64,000 bases of DNA from Streptomyces sp. NBC_00286 (GTDB lineage Bacteria; Actinomycetota; Actinomycetes; Streptomycetales; Streptomycetaceae). Location: positions 8,399,001-8,463,000 of the forward strand of contig NZ_CP108054.1 in assembly GCF_036173125.1 (NCBI RefSeq), read 5' to 3'. A model generated the notes under the pieces. The model saw only the letters and a list, made by a program, of their open reading frames with translations, did no database searches and had not been told where the DNA came from. Position 1 is the first letter of the stretch, and each line of letters starts with the position of its first letter. Positions 44,021 through 52,563 of the stretch are shown here, piece by piece. The position numbers and the translations under genes were made by a program.

Positions 44021-45286
44021 ATGGGGCGAGTGACACGAAGGGCGTTCGCGGGAGCGATGCTGGCCGGGCTCACGGCTGCCGGAGGCGCGGCGGCCTGGGC
44101 CGCGACGACCGGCGGCGAGACGGATGAGGACGAGAAGGCCGAGGCCCGGCGCCGCGCCGGCTCCGGCGAGATGCGCGGCGTGTGGCTGTCGACCGTCACC
44201 AACCGCGACTGGCCGTCCAAGACCGGGCTGACCGCCGCCGAGCAGCGCTCCGAACTGCTCGCCCACCTCGACACGGCCGTACGCTGCCGGCTCAACACGG
44301 TGATCTTCCAGGTGCGCCCCACCGCCGACGCCCTGTGGCCCTCTCCGTACGAGCCCTGGTCGCAGTACCTCACCGGCACCCAGGGCAAGGACCCCGGCTG
44401 GGACCCGCTCGGCACCGCGGTCAAGGAAGCGCACGCGCGCGGCCTGGAACTGCACGCCTGGTTCAACCCGTACCGGATCGCCAACCACGCCGACCTCACC
44501 AAGCTGGTCGCCTCGCACCCCGCCCGCGAGCACCCCGACTGGGTCGTGCCGTACGGCGGGAAGCTCTACTACAACCCCGGGCTGCCCGAGGTCCGCGCCT
44601 TCGTCCAGGACGCGATGCTCGACGCGTTGAAGAAGTACGCCATCGACGCCGTGCACTGGGACGACTACTTCTACCCGTACCCGGTCGAGGGCGAGGTCTT
44701 CGACGACGACGCGGCGTACCAGCGGTACGGCGGCGGCTTCGAGGACCGTGCGGCCTGGCGGCGGGACAACATAGACAAACTCGTGCGCGAGACGGCGGCC
44801 CGCGTCAAGAAGATCCGGCCGGGCACGCAGTTCGGGATCAGCCCGTTCGGAGTGTGGCGCAACGCCTCGACGGACTCGCAGGGCTCGGACACCCAGGCCG
44901 GCGTGCAGACGTACGACGACCTGCACGCGGACACCAGGAAATGGGTGCGCGAGGGCTGGATCGACTACATCTGCCCGCAGATCTACTGGAACATCGGCTT
45001 CGCCGCCGCCGACTACGCGAAGCTGCTGCCCTGGTGGGCGGAGGTCGCCGAGGGCAGCAGTACGCGGCTGTATGTGGGCGAGGCGTTGTACAAGGCCGGG
45101 GATCCCGCGCAGCCCGAGCCCTGGCAGGACCCGGCCGAGCTGTCCCGGCACCTCACCCTGGTCAAGGAGCACCCGGAGGCGCAGGGCCACGTGTTCTTCG
45201 CGGCCAGGGAGGTCAGGGAGGACAAGATCGGGGCCATGGCCCGGGTGGTCGCCGACCACTACCAGCGGCCGGCGCGGACGCCCTGA
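44021..45286 (+). CDS. Secreted GHL10-family glycoside hydrolase-like protein (DUF187), Tat signal
   Basis: 421 residues from ATG 44021 (GGGGGGA upstream). The twin-arginine signal VTRRAFAGAMLAGLTAAGG fits Tat export. The TIM-barrel begins at EMRGVWLSTVTNRDWP and contains FQVRPTADALWPSPYEPWS, HAWFNPYR, the catalytic-looking HWDDYFYPYP and ISPFGVWRN, all typical of the FenI/YngK group. Substrates are thought to be cell-wall or polysaccharide glycosides. The last 77 codons are duplicated 4.3 kb downstream, after the large lyase gene. Confidence 0.88.
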   Translation: MGRVTRRAFAGAMLAGLTAAGGAAAWAATTGGETDEDEKAEARRRAGSGEMRGVWLSTVTNRDWPSKTGLTAAEQRSELLAHLDTAVRCRLNTVIFQVRPTADALWPSPYEPWSQYLTGTQGKDPGWDPLGTAVKEAHARGLELHAWFNPYRIANHADLTKLVASHPAREHPDWVVPYGGKLYYNPGLPEVRAFVQDAMLDALKKYAIDAVHWDDYFYPYPVEGEVFDDDAAYQRYGGGFEDRAAWRRDNIDKLVRETAARVKKIRPGTQFGISPFGVWRNASTDSQGSDTQAGVQTYDDLHADTRKWVREGWIDYICPQIYWNIGFAAADYAKLLPWWAEVAEGSSTRLYVGEALYKAGDPAQPEPWQDPAELSRHLTLVKEHPEAQGHVFFAAREVREDKIGAMARVVADHYQRPARTP

Positions 45287-45294
45287 TGATTGAG

Positions 45295-45316
45295 GAGCGC
45301 CCCCTACGGGGTGCTC
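45295..45316 (+). terminator. Terminator after the GHL10 gene
   Basis: GAGCGCCCC pairs with GGGGTGCTC around a short loop, nine bases after the stop. The rest of the gap (45317-45639) holds no gene; it is less regular in composition than its surroundings and carries an inverted repeat at 45590-45614. Confidence 0.65.
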
Positions 45317-45589
45317 ACACGTCCCCTGGGTGATGGCCTGCCTGCCGCCCTACCCCTTTTCCTCGGGACCCCTCCCGAAGCTTGCCGTCTACGGTCACGC
45401 CTGACGACGCCTCACGGTTCCGGTGACGCTCTACGGCCCGCCGCGGCGGCGACGCCGGCGTCCTGACCGGCCATCCGTTTGCCAGAGCGTGGCGGATGAG
45501 CTGGGACGAGCTCTCCGACGCGGCCGTGGCTTTGCGAACGCGGTATCGCCGTGCGCCGCCTCGCGGTGTTCAACCACACCGTTCAGCCA

Positions 45590-45614
45590 CCGATCAGCCG
45601 CCTCGGTTGATCGG
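45590..45614. promoter_or_regulatory. Inverted repeat upstream of the polysaccharide lyase gene
   Basis: CCGATCA (45590-45596) and TGATCGG (45608-45614) are perfect arms with an 11-base spacer, 25 bases before the lyase start codon. It is well placed as an operator for repression. Confidence 0.45.
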
Positions 45615-45639
45615 ATTCCTCCCACCAAAGTGAGGATCT

Positions 45640-48600
45640 ATGAGACGTATGAGACGAATGCATCGCGCACTCTTAGTGGGCGCGTTGGCCGTCGGAATGT
45701 CAGGCGTGTACTACCCGGTGGCGTCGGCCGCGCCGGCTGACCCCCCTCCGCTGGAGGTCCAGAACGTCACGGCGAGTCCCGATGACGGCAACGTTCCCGC
45801 CAACACCCTGGACAACAACCTGAGTACCCGCTGGTCGTCGCAGGGCGACGGGGCGTGGATCCGTTACGACCTCGGCTCGGCGCAGACCGTCGGGTCGGCG
45901 TCGGTCGCCTGGCACCAGGGGAACAGCAGGAAGAACACCTTCGACATCCAGCTCTCCGACGACGGATCGTCCTGGAAGACGGTCCTGGCCCGGAAGACCA
46001 GCAGCGGCAGCACACTTGAGCAGCAGAAGTACGACTTCGCCGACGCCTCGGCCCGCTATGTGCGGATCGTCGGCCATGGCAACACGGTCAACGACTGGAC
46101 CAGCATCACCGAGACCGACATCTACGGAGCCGACGGCACCGGCGGCGGTGGCGGCGGCTCCTGCGCGTACCCGGCCGAGGTGCTGGACCTGAAGAACTGG
46201 TACATCGGGCTGCCGGTGGGCGAGGAGGAGTCCCCCACCAACGTCTACCAGCCGGAACTCGCGACATACGCCAACGACCCGTGGTTCGTCACGAGTGACG
46301 ACTGCACGGCCGTCCGGTTCCGCGCCCCGGTCAACGGGGTCACGACCAGCGGCTCCAAGAACCCCCGCTCGGAGCTGCGGGAGATGACGGACTCCGGGGA
46401 GACCAAAGCGAGTTGGTCGTCCACGTCCGGCACCCACACGATGGTGATCGACCAGGCCATCACCACGGCTCCCAAGGAGAAGCCGGAAGTCGTGGCCGGG
46501 CAGATCCACGACGCGTCCGACGACGTCAGCGTCTTCCGCCTGGAAGGCAAGAAGCTCTACGTCACCGACGGCAACGAAAAGCATCACAAGCTGGTGGACG
46601 AGAACTACGAGCTGGGGAAGCGGTTCCAGGCGAAGTTCGTGGTCAGCGACGGCAAGATCAAGGCCTACTACAACGGCCAGTTGCAGACCACGCTGTCGAA
46701 GAAGTTCTCCGGCGCCTACTTCAAGGCGGGCGCGTACACCCAGGCCAACTGCACCAACTCGAAGCCGTGCAGCAGTGACAACTACGGCCAAGTGAAGATC
46801 TACGACCTGAAGGTCACGCACGGCGACGGTGGTGACGGGGGCGACGGCGGCAGCGGCGGCGACGGGGACTCGACCGAGGCCGCCAAGCGGCACGGCTGGG
46901 GCACGCCGCTGCCGATATCCGATGAGTTCAACTACACCGGCCCGGTGGATCCCACGAAGTGGGACGTACCGTCCGGCAGCGTCGGCGGCACGCCCCAATG
47001 CTGGGAAGGCCATAGCGGAAACGGCCGCCGGTGCGGGAAGAACAGCACCGTCGCGGACGGCATGATGACCATGCGCGGTGAGGCGAACGGCGACACCGGG
47101 TGGATCAGGCAGCACGAGCCCACCCAGTACGGCCGATGGGAAATCCGGTCCCGCTCACGGAACACCGGCTCCGAGGGCGAGCCCTACCATCCGCTGCACC
47201 TGATCTGGCCCACTGAGGGCAACCGGTTCGAACGCGGCGAGTACGACTGGGTCGAGTACTCGGACCCCGACGCGCAGTGCCTCGGGGCGTTCCTGCACTA
47301 CCCGAAGAGCCCGTCGGACAAGAAGGAACACGAAGAGATCTGCCCCGTGGACATGACGAAGTGGCACAACTTCGCGTTCGAGTGGACGTCCAAGGCGCTG
47401 GTCGGCTACGTCGACGGTGTCCAATGGTTCCGGTTCGCGGACGGCGCGAACGCCGACCGGGGGAACATCCAGGACATGCCCCTGGGGAACCTCGTCATCC
47501 AACTGGACAACTTCGCTGAAAACGGCGGTCCGCGCCCGGCCGTGTTCGAGGTCGACTGGGTTCGGACGTACGACGTCGATGCGGGCGAGGACCCCACGGA
47601 CCCGACTGACCCCACCGATCCGACCGATCCGACTGACCCCGGCGGGGACTCTCCGGTCCCGGTCGCGGACGTCACGGCGAGTCCCGATGACGGCAACGTT
47701 CCCGCCAACACCCTGGACAACAACCTGAGCACCCGCTGGTCGTCGCAGGGCGACGGGGCGTGGATCCGCTACGACCTCGGCTCGGCGAAGACCGTCGGGT
47801 CGGCGTCGGTCGCCTGGCACCAGGGGAACAGCAGGAAGAACACGTTCGACATCCAGCTCTCCGACGACGGATCGTCCTGGAAGACGGTCCTGGCCCGGAA
47901 GACCAGCAGCGGCAGCACACTTGAGCAGCAGAAGTACGACTTCGCCGACACCTCGGCCCGCTATGTGCGGATCGTCGGCCATGGCAACACGGTCAACGAC
48001 TGGACCAGCATCACCGAGACCGACATCTACGGAGCCGACGGGGGCGGTGACGGCGGCGGGGATCCGACCGACCCAACGGACCCGACAGATCCGACCGACC
48101 CAACGGACCCGACAGATCCGACCGACCCAACAGACCCAACGGATCCGGCCCCCGTCCGTACGGTCCGTGTCGCGGACTCCACCGCGTTGAAGAGCGCGTT
48201 CGGCGACGCGCGGCCCGGCGATCGCATCGTCCTCGCGGACGGCACGTACTCGATCGGCAAGATGACCGGCAAGAACGGAACGGCCGCCCAGCCCATCACC
48301 GTCGTCGCGGAGAACCGCGGCAAGGCGGTGATCGGCGCCGGGCAGCTGGAGGTGGCGAACTCCTCCTACGTCGTCTTCCAGGGGCTGAAGTTCACGAACA
48401 GCAACACCCTGAAGATCACCGGCTCGAACAACGTACGGCTGACCCGCAATCACTTCCGGCTGACCGAGGAGTCCACGCTGAAGTGGGTGATCATCCAGGG
48501 TGAGAACAGCCACCACAATCGGATCGATCACAACCTGTTCGAGGAGAAGCGCCAGCGCGGGAACTTCATCACCATCGACGGATCCGAGAAGCAGCAGTCA

Positions 48601-49497
48601 CAGCACGACCGCATCGACCACAACCACTTCCGTGACATCGGCCCCCGCGCGACCAACGAGATGGAGGCCATCCGGGTCGGAGAGAGCAGCCTCTCCCAGT
48701 CGAGCGGATTCACCGTCGTCGAGTCGAACCTCTTCGAGAGGTGCGACGGCGACCCGGAGATCGTCTCCGTGAAGAGCAACGACAACATCGTCCGCCACAA
48801 CACCTTCCGCGCCTCGCAGGGTGTTCTGTCCCAACGGCACGGGAACCGCGGTGAGTTCTACGGCAACTTCTTCTTCGGGGAGGGCAAGGCGGGAACCGGC
48901 GGGATCCGCATCTACGGTCAGGACCACAAGGTCTACAACAACTACTTCGAGGGCCTGACCGGCACCGGCCACGACGCCGCGCTGCAGATCGACGGCGGCG
49001 ACGTGGACACCTCGGGCGCGTTGAACGCACACTGGCGCGTCTACCGGGCGACCGTCGTGAACAACACCTTCGTGAACAACGTGTCGAACATCGAGATCGG
49101 CGCCAACTACAACCTTGCCCCGGTCGATTCGGTCATCGCCGACAACGTCATCACGGGCAGCCGGGGCAAGCTGCTCAACGAGGTCAAGAAACCCGTGCGC
49201 ATGACCTACGCCGGGAACATCGCGTGGCCGACCGGATCGGCGACCGTCGGCGTGTCCGTGCCCTCCGGCTCCGTCAGGGCGGTCGACCCGCTGCTCGCCT
49301 CCGACGGATCGCTGTACCGGATCGGCGCGGGAAGCCCGGCGATCGACGCCGGCACCGGCGGCCACGCCTTCGTGACCGACGACATGGACGGCCAGGCTCG
49401 CAGCGGTGGCGTCGACGCCGGCGCCGACGAGCGGTCGTCGTCCCCGGCCACACGGGCCCCGCTCAGCGCGACGGACGTCGGCCCAGGCGCCGCGTAG
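45640..49497 (+). CDS. Secreted multidomain polysaccharide lyase: CBM32-PL7-GH16-CBM32-PL6
   Basis: 1285 residues. A Sec signal (1-30, cut near ASA) is followed by F5/8C domain 1 (about 38-164). PL7 alginate lyase (about 175-394) has RSELREM (243-249), QIH (288-290) and YFKAGAYTQ (360-368). GH16 (about 417-647) has ExDxxE as E534-Y-D536-W-V-E539. A DPT-repeat linker, F5/8C domain 2 (about 674-801), another DPT linker, and PL6 beta-helix (about 838-1265) follow, with catalytic Lys1045 (VSVKS) and Arg1066 (SQRHGNR). PL7 and PL6 cleave alginate; QIH is linked in PL7 to G-rich or mixed substrates. GH16 with this motif suits laminarin-type or algal glucans. Codon 12 is TTA. ATG with GTGAGG upstream. 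Confidence 0.9.
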   Translation: MRRMRRMHRALLVGALAVGMSGVYYPVASAAPADPPPLEVQNVTASPDDGNVPANTLDNNLSTRWSSQGDGAWIRYDLGSAQTVGSASVAWHQGNSRKNTFDIQLSDDGSSWKTVLARKTSSGSTLEQQKYDFADASARYVRIVGHGNTVNDWTSITETDIYGADGTGGGGGGSCAYPAEVLDLKNWYIGLPVGEEESPTNVYQPELATYANDPWFVTSDDCTAVRFRAPVNGVTTSGSKNPRSELREMTDSGETKASWSSTSGTHTMVIDQAITTAPKEKPEVVAGQIHDASDDVSVFRLEGKKLYVTDGNEKHHKLVDENYELGKRFQAKFVVSDGKIKAYYNGQLQTTLSKKFSGAYFKAGAYTQANCTNSKPCSSDNYGQVKIYDLKVTHGDGGDGGDGGSGGDGDSTEAAKRHGWGTPLPISDEFNYTGPVDPTKWDVPSGSVGGTPQCWEGHSGNGRRCGKNSTVADGMMTMRGEANGDTGWIRQHEPTQYGRWEIRSRSRNTGSEGEPYHPLHLIWPTEGNRFERGEYDWVEYSDPDAQCLGAFLHYPKSPSDKKEHEEICPVDMTKWHNFAFEWTSKALVGYVDGVQWFRFADGANADRGNIQDMPLGNLVIQLDNFAENGGPRPAVFEVDWVRTYDVDAGEDPTDPTDPTDPTDPTDPGGDSPVPVADVTASPDDGNVPANTLDNNLSTRWSSQGDGAWIRYDLGSAKTVGSASVAWHQGNSRKNTFDIQLSDDGSSWKTVLARKTSSGSTLEQQKYDFADTSARYVRIVGHGNTVNDWTSITETDIYGADGGGDGGGDPTDPTDPTDPTDPTDPTDPTDPTDPTDPAPVRTVRVADSTALKSAFGDARPGDRIVLADGTYSIGKMTGKNGTAAQPITVVAENRGKAVIGAGQLEVANSSYVVFQGLKFTNSNTLKITGSNNVRLTRNHFRLTEESTLKWVIIQGENSHHNRIDHNLFEEKRQRGNFITIDGSEKQQSQHDRIDHNHFRDIGPRATNEMEAIRVGESSLSQSSGFTVVESNLFERCDGDPEIVSVKSNDNIVRHNTFRASQGVLSQRHGNRGEFYGNFFFGEGKAGTGGIRIYGQDHKVYNNYFEGLTGTGHDAALQIDGGDVDTSGALNAHWRVYRATVVNNTFVNNVSNIEIGANYNLAPVDSVIADNVITGSRGKLLNEVKKPVRMTYAGNIAWPTGSATVGVSVPSGSVRAVDPLLASDGSLYRIGAGSPAIDAGTGGHAFVTDDMDGQARSGGVDAGADERSSSPATRAPLSATDVGPGAA
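45766..46136 (+). repeat. Direct repeat copy 1 (F5/8C domain 1)
   Basis: 371 bases nearly identical to 47671-48041, with five mismatches found by eye. It encodes the first discoidin-like carbohydrate-binding domain. Such identity points to recent duplication or gene conversion. Confidence 0.9.
47671..48041 (+). repeat. Direct repeat copy 2 (F5/8C domain 2)
   Basis: Second copy of the 371-base repeat, 1905 bases downstream of the first. Only two of the visible differences change the protein (Gln/Lys near AKTV and Ala/Thr in FADTSA). Confidence 0.9.
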
Positions 49498-49537
49498 GAC
49501 GCGCAAAGCGACCGGTGGCGGCTCACCCGCCACCGGT

Positions 49538-49781
49538 CGTGCCCGACGGCAGTACGCGGCTGTATGCGGGGGAGGCGCTGTACAAGGCCGGAGACCCCGC
49601 GCAGCCCGAGCCCTGGCAGGACCCGGCCGAGCTGTCCCGGCACCTCACCTTCGCCCGCGATCACCCGCAGGTGCGGGGGCATGTCTTCTTCGCGGCCAGG
49701 GAGGTCGGCGCCGACCCGATCGGCGCCATGGCACGCGTGGTCGCCGACCACTATCAGCGGTCGGCGAAGCCGCCGCGTTGA
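49538..49781 (+). pseudogene. 3' fragment duplicate of the GHL10 hydrolase gene
   Basis: Encodes GSTRLYAGEALYKAGDPAQP and onward to VVADHYQRSAKPPR, closely matching the last 77 residues of the intact gene at 45057-45286. Similarity starts abruptly at GGCAGTACGCGGCTGTATG (49547), about 50 bases after the lyase stop, and continues to the stop at 49781. There is no start codon or signal. It is a remnant, either of a second copy replaced by the lyase or of donor DNA that recombined into the 3' end of the gene. Confidence 0.85.
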
Positions 49782-49815
49782 ACTGACTGTTGAACTGACT
49801 TACGAGGTCTGACTC

Positions 49816-50019
49816 TTACTGGGTCTTGGTCTCGCTGACGTGATGCTGGACTGTGGTGTCAGGACCGGGGGACATCACGGTCTCGTGGCCGTCCTCGAAG
49901 CGGACGCGGAACGGCGGGTTGCCGTCCGGCCCCAGTACTTCGACGACTTCCCCGACCCGGTCGTGCTGTCCGACGATCCTGCCGTGCACCAGCAGGTGGT
50001 CGCCTTTGCTTGCACGCAT
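49816..50019 (-). CDS. DUF1918 family protein
   Basis: 67 residues from ATG 50019. The family core GDHLLVHGRIVGQHDRVGEV followed by PPFRVRFEDGHETVMSPGPD is an SH3-like beta barrel. Common small actinobacterial protein of unknown function. A longer frame to 50094 exists but lacks homology. Confidence 0.8.
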   Translation of the reverse strand: MRASKGDHLLVHGRIVGQHDRVGEVVEVLGPDGNPPFRVRFEDGHETVMSPGPDTTVQHHVSETKTQ

Positions 50020-50125
50020 GTGGAGGGCCTCCTCGTCTCGCACGGGAGTAGCGTTCCGTGGGTTCAGTCTAGGGCGGGTGGAGCCGGTTGCCACCGGTGT
50101 GTGCCGGTCAGCCCGGTATTGCCGG

Positions 50126-51067
50126 TCAGGCGCGTGCTCGCTGGGCGACCGCTATGCAGACCAGTACGGCCGCGGCGGCCAGGGGTGCGGCGGGTGTGAG
50201 CTGCTCACCGAGGAGCAGCACCGACCAGACCAGTGTGAGCAGGGGCTGAGCCAGCTGCAACTGGCTGGCCTTCGGAATGCCGATCGCCGCCATGCCCCGG
50301 TACCACACCACCAGCCCCAGGAACTGTGAGCCGACCGCGACCCACAGCAGCCCGGTCACGCTGTGCGCCGTCAGCTGTACGGGCTCGTACGCGAGCGCCA
50401 CCGCGGCCGCTGGAACCGTGAGCGGCAGGCACAGCACCAGAGCCCAGCCGATGACATGCCAGCCGGGCATCACACGGGCCAGCCTGCCGCCCTCCGTGTA
50501 ACCGGCCGCGCAGACCAGCAGCGCCCCGAAGAGGTACGCGTCCGCGCTGCTGAGGGCGCCGCCGCTCTGTGTCACGGTGAACGCGATGACCACGGCGGAG
50601 CCCGCGAGTGCCGCGGCCCAGAAGGCACGGGAGGGGCGGGAGCCGACGCGCAGGGCCGAGAACAGCGCGGTGGTCACGGGGAGCAGGCCGACCACGACGG
50701 CGGCGTGGGCGGTGGTCGAGGTCTCCAGGGCGAGAGTCGTGAGCATGGGGAAGCCGAGTACGACTCCGGCGGCCACGACGGACAGGCCCGGCCAGTGGCG
50801 GCGGGCGGGCAGCGGTACGCGGAGGGCGAGCAGACAGATACCGGCGATGATCGCGGCGAGGACGCTCCGCGTGGCTACGAGTGACCAGGGGCCGAAGCCC
50901 TCGAGGCCCCAGGCGGTGGCGGGGAAGGTGAGGGAGAAGGCGGTGACTCCGAGGGCGGCCAGGAGGACGCCACGGGGTGACAGCTGTGGACTTGCGGTGG
51001 CCGTTCGGGCCCGGGCGGCGGAGACCGCTACTGGCGTCGGTGTAGTAGCGCTACTCTGTGCTCTCAT
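50126..51067 (-). CDS. EamA-family (DMT superfamily) transporter
   Basis: 313 residues with about ten membrane segments in two EamA repeats (VLLAALGVTAFSLTFPAT..., AYLFGALLVCAAGYTEGGRL...). Probable exporter of amino acids, metabolites or drugs. The ATG at 51067 overlaps the start codon of the divergent MocR gene. A palindrome recognised probably by MocR lies inside the first codons (51044-51055). This suggests direct control, unless translation really starts further downstream. Confidence 0.85.
   Translation of the reverse strand: MRAQSSATTPTPVAVSAARARTATASPQLSPRGVLLAALGVTAFSLTFPATAWGLEGFGPWSLVATRSVLAAIIAGICLLALRVPLPARRHWPGLSVVAAGVVLGFPMLTTLALETSTTAHAAVVVGLLPVTTALFSALRVGSRPSRAFWAAALAGSAVVIAFTVTQSGGALSSADAYLFGALLVCAAGYTEGGRLARVMPGWHVIGWALVLCLPLTVPAAAVALAYEPVQLTAHSVTGLLWVAVGSQFLGLVVWYRGMAAIGIPKASQLQLAQPLLTLVWSVLLLGEQLTPAAPLAAAAVLVCIAVAQRARA
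51044..51055. promoter_or_regulatory. MocR operator candidate
   Basis: AGTAGCGCTACT is a perfect 12-base palindrome immediately upstream of the MocR start. Related half-sites CGCTACT (51026) and GCGTAGCAGTG (51072) flank it. MocR-type regulators bind such repeated sites near divergent targets. Confidence 0.5.
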
Positions 51068-52511
51068 GCAAGAGCGTAGCAGTGTGGGCGAACTGGCGAA
51101 CCAGTTGAGAAGCGAGCTGGACCGCTACTCTCCTGGTGGAAAGCTGCCGTCGAGCCGAGCGCTCGTCGAGCGGTTCCGGGTGAGCCCGGTGACCGTGTCG
51201 AGGGCGCTGGCGCAGCTGGCGGCCGAAGGGCTGGTGGTGACCCGGCCAGGGGCCGGCGCGTTCCGGGCTCGGCCGCGGGGCGACGGGCCGGTCGTGGGTG
51301 ACACCTCCTGGCAGGAGCTCGCGCTCACCGCGGATGCCAGCGCCGAACTCGTGCCGCGTACCGTCGACGCCTCCGGAGTGCTCGTCACGCTGGCCGCCCC
51401 GCCGCCCGGAGTCATCGAGTTCAACGGCGGCTATCTGCACCCCTCGTTGCAGCCGGAGCGGGCGATGGCCGCCGCGCTGGCCCGGGCGGGCCGCCGTCCA
51501 GGCGCCTGGGGGCGACCACCGGTGGACGGGCTGCCGGAACTGCGCGAGTGGTTCGCGCGGGGCATCGGCGGCGCGATCACCGCCGCCGAGGTGCTGATCA
51601 CGGCGGGCGGCCAGTCCGCGCTGACCACCGCCCTGCGCGCCCTCGCTCCGCCAGGCGCGCCGGTGCTCGTCGAATCGCCCACGTATCCCGGCATGCTGGC
51701 GATCGCCAGAGCGGCCGGGCTCCGCCCCGTACCCGTACCGGTCGATGCCGACGGTGTACGGCCCCACCTGCTCGCCGACGCGTTCAGGGCGACCGGAGCG
51801 CGTGTGTTCGTCTGTCAGCCGCTGTTCCAGAACCCGACGGGTGCCATGCTCGCGCCCGAGCGTCGCGGTGAGGTGCTGCGGATCGTGCGCGAGGCCGGTG
51901 CGTTCGTCGTGGAGGACGACTTCGTACGGCGTCTCGTGCACGAGGACGCGGGGCCGTTGCCGCGCCCGCTGGCCTCGGACGATCCCGACGGAGTCGTCGT
52001 GCACGTGTGCTCCCTGACCAAGGCGACCTCGCCGAGCTTCCGGGTGAGCGCGCTCGCCGCCCGCGGGCCCGTGCTGGAGCGGCTGCGGGCCATCCAGGTC
52101 GTCGACACCTTCTTCGTGCCGCGCCCGCTCCAGGAGGCGGCCCTGGAACTCGTCGGTTCGCCCGCCTGGCCCCGCCATCTGCGTGCCGTGGCCGCGGAGC
52201 TGAAGAACCGCCGCGACACGATGACCGCCGCACTGCGGCTGCACCTGCCCGAGTTTGCCCTCCCGCACATCCCCGCCGGCGGCTACCACCTTTGGCTCCG
52301 CCTCCCCGACGGCACGGACGAGACGGCCCTGGCCGCCACCGCCCTGCGCGCGGGCGTGGCCATCACCCCGGGCCGCCCCTACTTCAGCGCCGAACCAGCC
52401 GCCGCGCACCTGAGGCTGAGCTTCGCGGCGGTGGCGAGTACCGCCGAGATCGAGGAGGGCGTACGCAGGCTGCGCACGGCCTTCGAGCAGGGGGCTGCTC
52501 ACCCCGGGTAA
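51066..52511 (+). CDS. MocR/PdxR-type GntR-aminotransferase regulator
   Basis: 481 residues from ATG 51066. An N-terminal GntR winged helix (about 5-75: LPSSRALVERFRVSPVTVSRALAQL) is fused to a class I aminotransferase fold with a PLP-binding Lys319 (SLTKATSPSFR). These proteins sense PLP or amine adducts and control vitamin B6, GABA, taurine or export genes. The adjacent EamA transporter is the natural target. Confidence 0.9.
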   Translation: MQERSSVGELANQLRSELDRYSPGGKLPSSRALVERFRVSPVTVSRALAQLAAEGLVVTRPGAGAFRARPRGDGPVVGDTSWQELALTADASAELVPRTVDASGVLVTLAAPPPGVIEFNGGYLHPSLQPERAMAAALARAGRRPGAWGRPPVDGLPELREWFARGIGGAITAAEVLITAGGQSALTTALRALAPPGAPVLVESPTYPGMLAIARAAGLRPVPVPVDADGVRPHLLADAFRATGARVFVCQPLFQNPTGAMLAPERRGEVLRIVREAGAFVVEDDFVRRLVHEDAGPLPRPLASDDPDGVVVHVCSLTKATSPSFRVSALAARGPVLERLRAIQVVDTFFVPRPLQEAALELVGSPAWPRHLRAVAAELKNRRDTMTAALRLHLPEFALPHIPAGGYHLWLRLPDGTDETALAATALRAGVAITPGRPYFSAEPAAAHLRLSFAAVASTAEIEEGVRRLRTAFEQGAAHPG

Positions 52512-52563
52512 CTCCTGAGTTACGTCTCTTGCCATTGGCACTTGTGCGGCTCACCATCACCGC

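Noticed and set aside
45640..49497. Lyase as an artefact of joining separate genes
   Set aside because: One continuous frame with linkers between domains, a single signal peptide, and no internal start with a ribosome site was found.
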